Source of the DNA: Camellia lanceoleosa
Taxonomy: Eukaryota; Streptophyta; Magnoliopsida; Ericales; Theaceae
Assembly (NCBI GenBank): GCA_025200525.1
Contig: CM045761.1
Coordinates: 133,178,223 to 133,242,222 of the forward strand
DNA: 64,000 nucleotides
Direction: 5' to 3'
Position 1 is the stretch's first letter. Each line of letters opens with the position of its first letter. The position numbers were made by a program, and so were the translations under genes. The notes below the pieces were generated by a model. That model was not told where the DNA came from. It saw only the letters and a program-made list of their open reading frames with translations, and made no database searches. Shown here piece after piece: positions 1-10,103 of the stretch.

Positions 1-1
1 T

Positions 2-1287
2 CCGGCCATCTCACCCGACCCGCATGAGGTACAATTCCTCCAAAATGAACCCATCCCTTAGGCATCCGACATAATCCAATTTTTGACAACAGGAGAACTC
101 CCAGATGACCAACAACAGGCCGCCAAAGTCAGGGCCAAGTCGTCCAATTACATCCTCGACAATGGCATCTTGTACAAACGTGGTTTTTTACGACCATATC
201 TGCGATGCCTCAATTCGACCCAAGCAACCTATGTCACGCAGGAAATTCATGAGGGAATTTGTGGCAACCACTCGGGCGGCAGGTCTTTAGCCCACAAGAT
301 ACTCCGTACTGGTTATTTTTGGCCAACTCTTAATCAAGATGCGACTGATTTCGTCCTCAAATGCGATAAGTGTCATTGCTTTTGCCAACATCCCCACGCC
401 TCCCATGTAGTTTATCACACTTTGCAGCCCCTATCCGTTCGCCAAATGGGGGATCGACCTGGTCGGTCCGCTTCCCACCGTCCGAGGCCAGACCAAGTTC
501 GCAATCCTCACCATTGACTACTTCACCAAATGGGTAGAGGCCGAACCCCTAGCCATCATTACCGAAATAACACAACCAGTTCATCCGCAATCGATCCTCT
601 CGCAGTTTGGCATCCTCGTGCCATCGTGGTCGCATAACGGCAAACAATTCGACAACGCTAGATACAGAAAGTTCTGTGCAGACCTCCAGATCCAACCATG
701 TTTCTTCTCCCCTGGTCATCCCCAAGCCAATGGCCAAGTTGAAGTCACCAATCATTCTTTTCTGAAGATCATCAAGGCTAAGCTGGAAGCTGCTAAGGGA
801 CTTTGGGCTGAGGAACTACCGAATGTACTCTGGGCCTACCAAACTACAGCTCGAACTCCTACAGGGGAAACCCCTTTCCGCCTAACATACGGCGCTAAGG
901 CGGTTATTCCAGTGGAAGTCGGTCTCCCAACCCCCAGGGTTTTGCATCCAGATCTAGCACTCATCAAGAGTCTGGCTTGCGGACTTGGACCTAATTGAAG
1001 AACTCAGGGAGACCACGGCCGCCAGATTGGCCTCATACCAACAAAGAATGAGAACACATTACAACCGCAAGGTCCGACCAAGAGAGTTTGCTGTTGGGGA
1101 CCTAGTGCTGAGAGAAGTAACCCTTGCCACCAAGAATCCGACTGAGGGTAAATTGGCAGCCAAATGGAAAGGACCTTATATTGTGAAAGCCAGACCACGC
1201 CCAGGCACTTACCGGCTTCAGGATCTGGAAGGTCGAGACCTCTCGCACCCCTAGAACGCCGAACACTTGAAACGTTATTTCCAATGA
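2..1287 (+). pseudogene. Integrase region of gypsy pol, frameshifted
   Basis: Reading runs in three frames in turn. Positions 2-~437 carry an early stop at 59-61, then the zinc-binding region ending CDKC. Positions ~438-998 carry the catalytic core, with WGIDLVGP (first acidic residue) and NGQVE (glutamate). Positions ~985-1287 carry the C-terminal part, with GDLVLRE and KWKGPY. The usual second catalytic aspartate, in the DNG motif before QFDN, reads His (HNG, about 632-640). An in-frame TAG at 1252-1254 sits where this lineage usually has Trp before the HLKRY terminus. In a live element this enzyme inserts the cDNA into chromosomes. This copy has at least two frameshifts, two stops and a lost catalytic residue, so it cannot be active. 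Confidence 0.85.
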
Positions 1288-1449
1288 ACTACTACTTTCA
1301 TGTCGCTCAGTTATTGTATTTTCTTTTCGAAAAGTTACACGCTGCAACACTCCTGACATCCTTTTTTGTGTAATGTAATTTATTGACATTTATATATATC
1401 TCCGTTATCTATATGGTGTCACAATGACGTTTTAGTTCCAATAAACTTC

Positions 1450-1880
1450 AGCCATACTCAGTCTGAGCACTTCAAAAGCCTCGGCCAGACCGAGCACTTC
1501 AAAAGCCTTAGCCAGACTGAGCACTTCAAAAGCCTCGGCCAGACCGAGCACTTCAAAAGCCTCCGCCAGACTGAGCACTTCAAAAGCCTCCGCCAGACCG
1601 AGCACTTCAAAAGCCTCCGCCAGACTGAGCACTTCAAAAGCCTCGGCCAGACCGAGCACTTCAAAAGCCTTAACCAGACCGAGCACTTCAAAAGCCTCAG
1701 TCAGACCGAGCACTTCAAAAGCCTCAGCCAGACTGAGCACTTCAAAAGCCTCGGCCAGACCGAGCACTTCAAAAGCCTCGGCCAGACCGAGCACTTCCAA
1801 AGTGTCAGCCAGACTGAGCACTTCCAAAGCCATACTCAGACCAAGCGCTTCAAAAGACTCAGCCAGACTTGCCACTGAAA
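1450..1880. repeat. 27-bp tandem array, about 15 units
   Basis: A unit containing GAGCACTTCAAAAGCCTC recurs every 27 bp from about 1463 to 1870, with substitutions but almost no length change. Because 27 is a multiple of 3, the - strand stays open as a 147-codon frame (1432-1875) of 9-residue repeats around LAEAFEVLG. It lies just after pol, where Tat-lineage elements are known to carry variable tandem repeats. I take the ORF as a by-product of the period and not a gene, although the constant length is notable. Confidence 0.9.
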
Positions 1881-2599
1881 GCCTCAGCCAGACTCAACCA
1901 CCAATGTAGGTCCAGAATGCACTATTTGCAACCTCAATTCCATCATCAGTGGAACTCCATAATTATGGCTTTAATAGGACACTCAGTCACAATTCCAGGT
2001 CAAAGTTTTTGCACCACTCTTTACTTAGTCAAATTCTAAAGATGCTCTCACATGTTTCATTTACTCATCAGTTATTTCCTTCACCATCTAGCGTAACTCC
2101 AATCAGCCACCCTCATCACTTTTTATTTACTAATCACTAATCAGTTATTTACTAATCACTTTTTATACAAGTCCAACTTTAATCTGCATTACGGAGTTCT
2201 CTACACTACTTTGAATTTCACCAAATTTTCATACAACTCCAATTCCACTCTGCATTGCGTCTTTACTTAATCCAATTCCCCTCCCCCTTAAGTTTTTATA
2301 CAGGTTCAGTTTCACTATGCATAAAGGAGCTTTTAACTTTCCTCAACATCGAATTCTTATTCCACCTCTGTATGGAGGAGTTTCCAAATTAAGTTCACAT
2401 TGACTTATACACAAGCAAACACAGTCGATTGATAGAAACAAACGTAATTTTATTTATTCACAAAAATGTATACACATGTCTATTACATTCAACAAAAAAA
2501 AAAAAAAAAAAACAATGCGAGGCTCTCCTCCATCTTCCCCAGTCATTCTTTTTCACTAGATGCCAGGTCTTCTTCTTCAACACTTTCATCTAGGGGGGT
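1881..2599. other. Element-internal spacer without a gene
   Basis: AT-rich sequence between the 27-bp array and the antisense ORF. It includes an A-run at about 2493-2511. No coding pattern or structural repeat stands out. Confidence 0.5.
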
Positions 2600-4800
2600 C
2601 TAGGCCACATCATCTTCCACAATCGTCACACTACTAAGGTCAAGTTCTGGGAACAGCTCCTCAAATTTCACGCTTGAACATTTTCTACCCACTGTCCCAG
2701 TACTCAGCCATTTCATGTTTGTAGAAGTCTGACTGCTGGAAGCTCGCAATGACTTCAGACTCAGTTCTTCCTCCAACAGTCGTCCTTGATGGGCCAACCT
2801 CCCCAGATTCCACCCCAGCCAAACTGCTGGCGACTGCAGCATCAACCGCCATCTGAAATTCAGGCGATCCTTTGAATTGGTCAACTGCTGCAATGTACAG
2901 ATCGGGGTAGGCCGCCTTTTCAGAGGCTACTTTCGCCCTTTCTTCATCCAGCTCTTTCTGTAGGATCGCCTTCTTAGAGGAGGCCTTGGCCCTCTCAGCC
3001 TCCAGCTCTCTGCACAGAGCCTCCATTTCAGCGACTCCCCTCACCCTCTCCGCTTCCAACTCCTTCCGCAGAGTCTCCCTTTAATACCGCTTCCTCTCGC
3101 CTCCAACTCCTTGCGCAGTTTCCTCTCGCTCAATTGCTTTGGCACGCTTGTTCTCCAACTCCTTTTGCAGAGGCCAACTTTCACATCCACTTCATTTTTT
3201 GCCGATTAGCTCTTCATTGTTGCTCATCGCCTCTTCTTCATGGCGTTCAACCGATCGCGAAGCTGGGCCTCATCCACCTTCTTCGCCGCCACCGCTTGAA
3301 CTCGAACGACACAACTCGGGCGGCGTTTCTCCAACTCCACCTTGGCCACTTGCAGATCGGCATGAGCACTCTCCCAAGACTCTCCTCCTTCAATTTTGCA
3401 AGATGAGCCTTGCCTCCTCCGCTTTGGCAGCTTACCGCCTTCTCAAGAGCCTCGCCAAGGTGGTTACCTCCATTTGAGCGAGATAACCCTCAAGAAGTCA
3501 CCATCAATCTAGATGCCGAGCGCAGAGCTGCTTCCTCCACAATCTTCACCAGGCGGTCTGCCCTCGCCCTAACTGGGCCTTCTTCTCCCTCCAACCGTCC
3601 CGCCACCGCACGGGCGTGATAGATTGCTGTGGCTAGACCGACTTATCCTTCCTGGGGTGTAGGGCCCCTTTGGGTCTATTCCCTACCACTTGCTCAAATT
3701 TCACCACCCCAACTCCTACTTGTATTGGAGGCCATCTTCACAACCTCCAAGGCTGGATGACCCTCACCACCTCTGGGGTATCCTTGGCCATAAGAGTCTC
3801 CACCCCAACTGGAACCACCTTGGCCTTCTTGGACCCAGGCTCACCTGCAGCCTCCTCTGGGGCACTTCTTTTCTTCTTCTTCTTCTTCAGAGCCTCTCCC
3901 TCCCTTCTCGCCTATTCTTTCACAGGATCAACTGGGGGTGGTCGGGGCTCGAAACTGCTTAAGTCCTTACCTCCTAGTGGCCTTGGGCGCGGTCAGATCC
4001 TCTCCCGCGCGATCGGTTGACGCAGTCGGTCTTCTTACGCTTCTTTAAACTTTGTGGCCCTGGCCAGTATGGCCCTATCCTCAGCCTCCTGTGCTTTTCT
4101 CCTCTCCTCCAACTCCCCTCAGTCGAGGTCCCCACTACTTGGCCTTAGACCCAACCTTGCCTCAAACAATGCTGATGGCTGCACGAGTTCGTCCCACCTG
4201 GCCCCCTCTTTCTCCCTCCAGGCCTTCACTTTCTTTATCCTTTCCTCTGCTTCTGCCCCTAACTTTAGCTCCATAGAGCGGGTAGGCACCTTCCACATCG
4301 TACGCACCCCAGCCCCTCCAGAGGTGGACACATTGAACCACTTGGGTCTCCAACCCTTGATCGACGTTGGCAACCCCGCCACTAAACCCTTCCCTGCCGC
4401 CGCCTGCAAGGTGACCCAGGTCTCCTGCTGCCCTGAGGCTTTGTACCAGCCAAATAACTCATCTACTATCATTGCCTGCCCCCTATTCGCCTTCGGCCAT
4501 GCACTTGCGCAAGCTAGCAAGATCTTCCAAGCATTGGGCATTAGTTGTCCTGGTGCTACCTCTAAACAGTTAAGCACGTCCACCACTATTTGCGGTAGTG
4601 GCAATCTCAGTCCACCCTTTAGCGTTTCCTCACAGAGGGAAAACTTCCCGCTCGGGCGCCGAGACCTTCCGCTGATGTCGGTAGCAATAACTCCACTTCC
4701 GCTGGATCTGCACTTTCACAGATCGCCTAACTCCACCAGAATCGTGGATTTGTCAGCCTTCGTGTGCCAGTGGTCTGGTTCCACCTAGCTGATTGGCTTT
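2600..4800 (-). pseudogene. Antisense ORF of Tat-type element (gypsy-type transposon-like protein), broken
   Basis: Read on the - strand, the N-terminal part (about 4680 down to 4119) has LRLPLPQIV, PNAWKILL and an ELFGWY block. This resembles the plant 'putative gypsy type transposon' (Transposase_28-like) domain. The middle is low-quality, frame-broken, and E/K/R- and Pro-coding. The C-terminal part (3059-2600) is a coiled coil rich in LEAERAKA-type repeats, then FKGSPEF, then LFPELDLSSV before the stop near 2600. The last ~90 residues need a change of frame relative to the coiled coil. In Tat relatives such antisense ORFs accompany pol; their function is unknown. The long + strand frames here are its shadows. 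Confidence 0.6.
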
Positions 4801-5309
4801 GGCGCTGCTATCATGGTGGAACCATGGGATCGCACCACGCTCCCCACCCTCTCGACCTATATCAGGCCGCTTAGCTCCTCAAGATCGTCGTCTCAAGGGG
4901 GTCTACCTCACATTCACATTTCTTGTGCCATTTCTAGGGTATGTTTATTAATCGCTTCGATGCAGAGCATGAAAATTGAAGAAGTGTCGCAAAGGCGATC
5001 GTGAGCAACAAATGAAGTAAGACTTGGAATGTTTTGGTTCTTTGTAAGCAAGTAAGTGAATCGCAACGCAAAAGCCCACGACGGTTCAGATTCCAAGGAT
5101 CCCAATTAATTGTCGCCATTTGAAAACTTTTCAAATCATCCGTCAAAACCGCTTTTTCAACCCCATAATGACCTATCGCTTTTTTGCTCCAACGCCTGAC
5201 TTATACCCCCACGATATCGCCACGCACGGCGCGCCATGCGCCCCCACATTCCCCTGTCTTTTCCACTTCAAATCCTCATTTCACACGCCGCCTCTTGAGC
5301 CCCGCGCCC

Positions 5310-5750
5310 CTCCGCTCGGCTCCCTTAGCGGTCGGCACTCCTCACGGTCAGCCTTCCCACTCGGCACTCCTCACGGTCGGCCCTCCCACTCGGCTCGCCT
5401 CACGGTCGGCCTTCCCACTCGGCAATCCTCACAGTCGGCCCTCCCACTCGGCTCGCCTCACAGTCGGCCTTCCCACTTGGCACTCCTCATGGTCGACCCT
5501 CCCACTCGGTTCGCCTCACAGTCGGCCTTCCCACTCGGCACTCCTCACGATCGGCCCTCCCACTCGGCTCCCTTAGCGATCGGCACTCCTCACGGTCGGC
5601 CTTCCCACTCGGCACTCCTCACGATCGGCCCTCCCACTCGGCTCGCCTCACGGTCGGCCTTCCCACTCGACACTCCTCACGGTCGGCCCTCTTACTCGGC
5701 TCGTTTCACGATCAGCCTTCCCACTCGGCTCTCCTCGAGGTCGGCCCACC
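5310..5750. repeat. 29-bp tandem array, about 15 units
   Basis: Alternating units of the type CACTCGGCACTCCTCACGGT plus CGGCCTTCC recur every 29 bp. Two variants (GGCACTCCTC and GGCTCGCCTC) roughly alternate, suggesting a 58-bp higher-order unit. Because 29 is not divisible by 3, the + strand reading frame cycles through all three repeat frames and still stays open (5120-5827). It is the second array inside the same element. Confidence 0.9.
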
Positions 5751-5807
5751 CCACAGCCGGGCACATCTTCTTCGTTACTATTCCCTTTGTTGGACTGAAG
5801 CTGCACT

Positions 5808-5825
5808 TGGGAATGGGGGACTACT
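5808..5825 (+). other. Putative polypurine tract
   Basis: A purine-rich stretch, GGGAATGGGGGA, lies directly before a TG-initiated segment that looks like an LTR. It would prime plus-strand DNA synthesis in a live LTR element. The position after the antisense ORF and repeats fits. Confidence 0.5.
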
Positions 5826-6408
5826 GACATGGATAGGCCCATGAAGGTCACAGCCCACAGTGAACAGGCCCAAGCCCACCATTTGGACCCCATTGCATAA
5901 CCCAGTTGGTAAAGTCCAAGACAGCTGGAGGCCAACTAGGCGCGAGCAGCCAATGATATTCAAACACATGGCAGGTGAAGCATAGGCCACGTTAGCAGAC
6001 AAAGATCTGCACATTTATTGCCACAACACATCACCATTAATGCAGCCCATCACAGCATTTATTGCGACAACACCCCTCAGCCGGGAACAGCACCACCTTA
6101 CCCTGAACAAGGTGGGCGACAACAGGAACTTTCGGCAAGGAAGGCAGGTCGGAAGGGACAGCAAAATGATTACCAAAAGATATAAGCAAAGGTGGAAGAC
6201 AAGAAAAATGTTAAGCTTCCTATCTCTAATCTCTCTCTCTCTCTTTCCATATTCTACTTCTTCTATTAACTTGCTCGCCTGAGGGTTCGCAGGAGGACTA
6301 CCCCTGCTCCCTGCTGAACTTGTTTGGTGTATCACGGGCTCAAATGCATCAAGACTGGGCTTGAAGAGCTTGGATCAGTCCAGTCCATCCCTTGGAACGA
6401 ACCGTATC
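5826..6408 (+). mobile_element. Probable 3' LTR of the Tat-type element
   Basis: It starts TGACATGG right after the purine tract and ends with CA at about 6408. It holds a pyrimidine-rich CTCTCT stretch at about 6226-6245 followed by CGCCTGAGGGTTCGCAGGAGG, like the R/U5 part of Tat-lineage LTRs. No second LTR is in view to fix the borders, so the right end is a guess. Confidence 0.5.
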
Positions 6409-6410
6409 AC

Positions 6411-6866
6411 GTGTCTGACCTCTCACCCTGCCACAATATTGTCCGCCTGGGCTAGGTGCAAGATGACCATGACCACCGTCCTCACGACGGCTTTGTTCTT
6501 CTCTGGGGAAAAAGGCCTTGTAACAGGTGAAGGGGGCCAGTACGCTTATAAGGTAGACGAGGAGTCCCTCCCGAGTCGATGTGGGATAGACCCAACATAA
6601 CCCCCCAGCGGACTGGGCCGTAACAGTGGGAGAGTTTGCCGGACGCCCTCCTTCTAGCGCCAAATGTACGTGCCTGACCTCTCACCCTGCCACAATATTG
6701 TCCGCTCTAGGGCTAGGGTGTTGTGGCGCATGACCACCGTCCCTGCGACCCCTCACGGCTTTGTTCTTCCCTGGGGGAAAAGGCCTTGTAACAGGTAGAG
6801 GGGGCCAGTACGCTTATAAGGTAGACGAGGAGTCCCTCCCGAGTCGATGTGGGATAGACCCAACAA
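6411..6866 (+). repeat. Two direct copies (~190-200 bp) of a promoter-like repeat
   Basis: Copy 1 is about 6411-6598 and copy 2 about 6669-6866. Both begin CTGACCTCTCACCCTGCCAC and end GATGTGGGATAGACCCAACA. Both contain CGCTTATAAGG, a TATA-like box, about 55 bp before the end. The 70 bp between them has no clear primer-binding site. They could be LTRs of a very short TRIM-type element or a tandem duplication of one LTR end. Copy 2 begins TGT and ends ACA. Confidence 0.7.
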
Positions 6867-6892
6867 TGTTTATTATGTAGTCTCATATGCAG

Positions 6893-7170
6893 GTGCTAGA
6901 ATCCTCTCAGGAGAATATATCTGCTCTCCTGTTGGGTCTTGAATACCTCATTAACATTTCATATGTGGATGACACAGAGGTTTTTAAGGTATGTTCATTG
7001 CTGCATCTATTTGGCTTCTCATTTGAGAATAGGATAATATGTTCTGATCTAGTTTCTGCTATAATTTGATAGGTTTGCTTGGATTACTGGAACTCCTTAC
7101 TTCTAGAACTATTTGAGGCTCATCATAATTTGGATGATCCTGTAGCTACTGTAACCATGATGGGACTGCA
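6893..7170 (+). pseudogene. XPO1: Exportin-1 (XPO1/CRM1) gene fragment, two exons
   Basis: Exon one (6893-6988) follows a TATGCAG acceptor and encodes ENISALLLGLEYLINISYVD and then DTEVFK. Exon two (7073-~7170) encodes VCLDYWNSLLLELFEAHHN and ends at MMGLQ. The 84-bp intron (GT at 6989, AG at 7071-7072) is kept. I recognise these as adjacent, highly conserved segments of the CRM1/XPO1 nuclear export receptor. Homology stops after GLQ, and the frame hits TAG a few codons later (7193-7195). Nothing of the ~1070-residue protein is found on either side, so this is a captured or left-over genomic fragment and not a gene. Retention of the intron rules out an mRNA-derived copy. Confidence 0.88.
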
Positions 7171-7468
7171 GTTAATATGGTTCTTTGTGTTGTAGATGAT
7201 GTAACAAGGTTCCTTAGTGAATGTGATTGGTGGGTTTGTTAGCAGTTCCTATTCCTAGTTTTGGTATTCATGGGTATCAACTCAGCAGTTCCTATTCCTA
7301 TTCTTATCTGATTTTCTGTTTCAATCCATATGTATCGAAGGTTTGATTTACTATTTTCTGTTTCAATCTATATGTATCGAACTTACGCATAGTCTTTTTG
7401 GATGTTTTTGAACTTGTCGTTGCACGTCGTAGAAAGGTTTTTACGACATGCATTGCACGCCGTAAAAA
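7171..7468. other. Non-coding flank between XPO1 fragment and CACTA end
   Basis: It includes two close repeats of CAGTTCCTATTCCTA (about 7242 and 7282) and two of TTTCTGTTTCAATC. Near 7415-7465 lie imperfect palindromes around CGTTGCACGTCGTA and ACGACATGCATTGCACG, typical of CACTA subterminal regions. No gene seen. Confidence 0.5.
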
Positions 7469-7486
7469 TCTTTTTTTGTTGTAGTG
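7469..7486 (+). mobile_element. CACTA-type (En/Spm) transposon terminus
   Basis: The + strand ends TTTTTTTGTTGTAGTG. Its reverse complement starts CACTACAACAAAAA, close to the canonical plant CACTA terminus CACTACAAGAAA. Subterminal palindromic motifs lie just inside. The opposite terminus was not found upstream, so only this end is supported. Confidence 0.6.
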
Positions 7487-9046
7487 TTAAGAAACAAACT
7501 AGTATCTTAAGAAATTTAGAATTAGAGGTGTTAATGCCCCAAAATCAACAAACGGCGTCGGAATAGCACGAAACTTGGCATACACGACCACTTAGGCACA
7601 AGAGACTTGTGAGAGAAAATGGGACTCGAATCGGATTCTCAGTTTGGGAGTTAGAATCAGATTTCACTCTTAAGAAACAAACTAGTTTTTTAAGAAATTT
7701 AGAATTTGAGGTGTTAATGTCCCAAAATCACCAAACGGCGTCGGAGTAGCACGAAACTTGGCACACACGACCGCCTAGGCACGAGAGACTTGTGAGAGAA
7801 GATGAGACTCGAATCAGGTTTCCGGTTTGGCAGTTAAAGCCAAATTTCACTCTTAAAAAATAAATTAGTTTCTTAAGAAACTTAGAATTTGAGGTGTTAA
7901 TGTCCTAAAATCACTAAACGGCATCAGAGTAGCATGAAATTTGGCACACACGACCGCCTAGGCAAGAGAGACTTGTGGGAGAAGATGAAACTCGAATCGG
8001 ATTCCCGGTTTGAGAGTTAGGGTCGGATTTCACTCTAGGCAAACTAGTTTCATAAGAAACTTAGAATTCAAGGTGTTAATGCCCCAAAATCACCAAACAG
8101 CGTCGGAGTAGCACGAAACTTGGCACACACGACCGCCTAGGAACGAGAGACTTGTGGGAGAAGACGGGACTCAAATCAGGTTCCCGATTTGGGAGTTAGA
8201 ACCGAATTTCACTCTTAAGAAACAAACTAGTTTCTTAAGAAACTTAGAATTTGAGGTGTTAATGCCCCAGAATCACCAAACGACGTCAGAGTAGCATGAA
8301 ACTTGGCACACACGACCGCCTAGGCATGAGAGACTTGTGGGAGAAGACGGGACTCGAATTGGGTTCCCGGTTTGGGAGCTAGTGCCGAATTTCACTCTAG
8401 GCAAACTAATTTCTTAAGAAACTTAGAATTCGAGGTGTTAACGCCCCAAAATCACCAAACGACGTCGGAGTAGCACGAAACTTGGCACACATGACCGCCT
8501 AAGTATGAGAGACTTGTGAGAGAAGACGGGACTCGAATCAGATTCCTAGTTTGGGAGTTAGGGTCGGATTTCACTCTAGACAAACTAGTTTCTTAAAAAA
8601 TTTAGAATTCGGGGTGTTAACACCCCAAAATTACCAAACGGCGTCGAAGTAGCACGAAATTTGGCACACACAACTGCCTAGGCATGAGAGACTTGTAGGA
8701 GAAGACGGGACTCGAATCGGATTCCTGATTTGGGAGTTAGAGTCAGATTTCACTCTAAACAAACTAGTTAAAATTTAGAATTCGAGGTGTTAATACCCCA
8801 AAATCACCAAACAGCGTTGGAGTAGCACGAAACTTGGCACAAACAACCGCCTAGGCACAAGAGGCTTATGGGAGAAGACGAGACTCGAATTGGGTTCCCG
8901 ATTTGGGAGTTAAAGCCAGATTTTTCTCTAGACAAATTAGTTTCTTAAGAAACTTAAAATTCGAGGTGTTAACGCCCCAAAATCACCAAACGGCGTTAAA
9001 GTAGCATGAAACTTGGCACACACGACCGCCTAGGCACAAGAGACCT
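7487..9046. repeat. Satellite-like array of ~174-184-bp monomers, ~8.6 copies
   Basis: Monomers start near 7487, 7670, 7853, 8036, 8215, 8398, 8577, 8755 and 8929. Each contains GAGGTGTTAATGCCCCAAAA, then AGCACGAAACTTGGCACACA and CGACCGCCTAGGCA. Copies differ by scattered substitutions and short indels, and the last is cut at AGAGACCTGG. Monomer length lies in the nucleosome-size range usual for plant satellites. It begins immediately after the CACTA terminus. Confidence 0.92.
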
Positions 9047-10103
9047 GGATTCCTAGAGGGTGTAAGGTTGGCCTAGGATGTGGAGAAGTGATTGAGTCGT
9101 CTTGGGACATTGTCATGTGAGAGATTTATTCAATGCTCACAGAATAATATTCCATTTCATTTATAGATTAACATATAAGAGCATTTCTAATGGTTAATCG
9201 TTCTGAAAATTATTTTTCTTTTCATTTATGTTTTTCTCAATTACTGTGCTATTTGTTTTTCCCTTCATTAATTGTTTTTCATTCTTTTTTGCCTCCATTA
9301 ATTATTTCCCTCAAAATATATATATATATATATATAAACAGATTAAACCAAGTAAATACACCCAGCAAACAATGTTGTATCTGTAACCAACCCATCACTA
9401 AAAAACAGAGCATAATGACTTCTTCAACTGCTTATTTGTTCACTAATTTTTCATCCTCCTCTTTTTCTTCATCCTTGGATGATGAAAGTGATGATGCAAA
9501 AATTGTTTCACTTGTGAGTCTTTATGAGATAAATAATGCTAATATGATACAGAAGCTAACAGGTAGTTGGTACTGCTGGCACTTCCCTCAATTGTTAGTC
9601 AGAAATTTGGTATTGTTAGCACACAATTCACACAATTTTGCAAGCCTATGTACATAGAGGATGTCTGGGAGGACATCCGCTTGATCGTCCGAGGGTATGC
9701 ATTGTTGTGAGAAGTTATCTACTTATCAGATGACCAGAAGGGACAACTGGCCAAACATCCGGCCGATCATCTGGTGCTGCCAAACCAATGGCACCAAATA
9801 GTGAAATGGTGCAGGCCTCCAAAAATCCTCTATTTGGTGAAAGAGTTTTAATATTCTCGATTTGATATCAGTTTAATGAAACCATTGGAGCTAAAAAAGG
9901 ACTATCTTTTTTTATCAAATTCAAATTTAATGAATCATTTGATGCAACGTTAGAGATAGCCTAACACTATCTCTTGAAATTTAAATACAAAAATAGTGAA
10001 TCTCATAATTTAGACTAATAAATACTACTTTAGAGTATCACCTAAACTTACTCCTAGAATATTAAATAATTTCTTGACATGTGGTGTTCCCAATTTGAAT
10101 CAA
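9047..10103. other. Intergenic, no gene; possible MITE
   Basis: Positions ~9177-9975 look like a degraded MITE, with GAGCATTTCTAATGG at the left and a related inverted end GTTAGAGATAGCC at the right. A (TA)n tract lies at ~9317-9338. The 155-codon frame at 9190-9657 is compositionally biased and unlike any known protein. Nothing else is supported. Confidence 0.4.

Larger units (their letters stand above)
1..6408 (+). mobile_element. Tat-lineage Ty3/gypsy LTR retrotransposon, 3' portion (decayed)
   Basis: The order seen is broken integrase (+), a tandem array, an antisense ORF (-), a second tandem array, a purine-rich tract and a probable 3' LTR. An antisense extra ORF and tandem repeats downstream of pol are known for Tat-lineage elements (Retand, Grande and relatives), and the integrase motifs fit that lineage. 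The 5' LTR, gag, protease, RT and RNase H lie left of the window or are lost. Frameshifts and stops show that this copy is dead. The right boundary (about 6408) is set by a CA dinucleotide and is approximate because the partner LTR is not in view. Confidence 0.75.

Noticed and set aside
4054..4788. 244-codon + strand open frame
   Set aside because: It lies opposite the antisense ORF, which has recognisable motifs. The + translation is Pro/Ser-rich and unlike any family.
1450..5750. CRISPR-like arrays (27- and 29-bp periods)
   Set aside because: Units are contiguous with no unique spacers, and the sequence is plant retrotransposon.
5120..5827. 235-codon + strand frame
   Set aside because: It is generated by the 29-bp tandem repeat, whose three frames lack stops.
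6598..6668. Primer-binding site between the two promoter-like repeats
   Set aside because: No TGG-initiated tRNA-complementary sequence directly after the first copy, so a TRIM is not proven.
9190..9657. 155-codon frame as a gene
   Set aside because: Biased low-complexity Phe/Ser-rich start and no known motif; it sits in MITE-like sequence.
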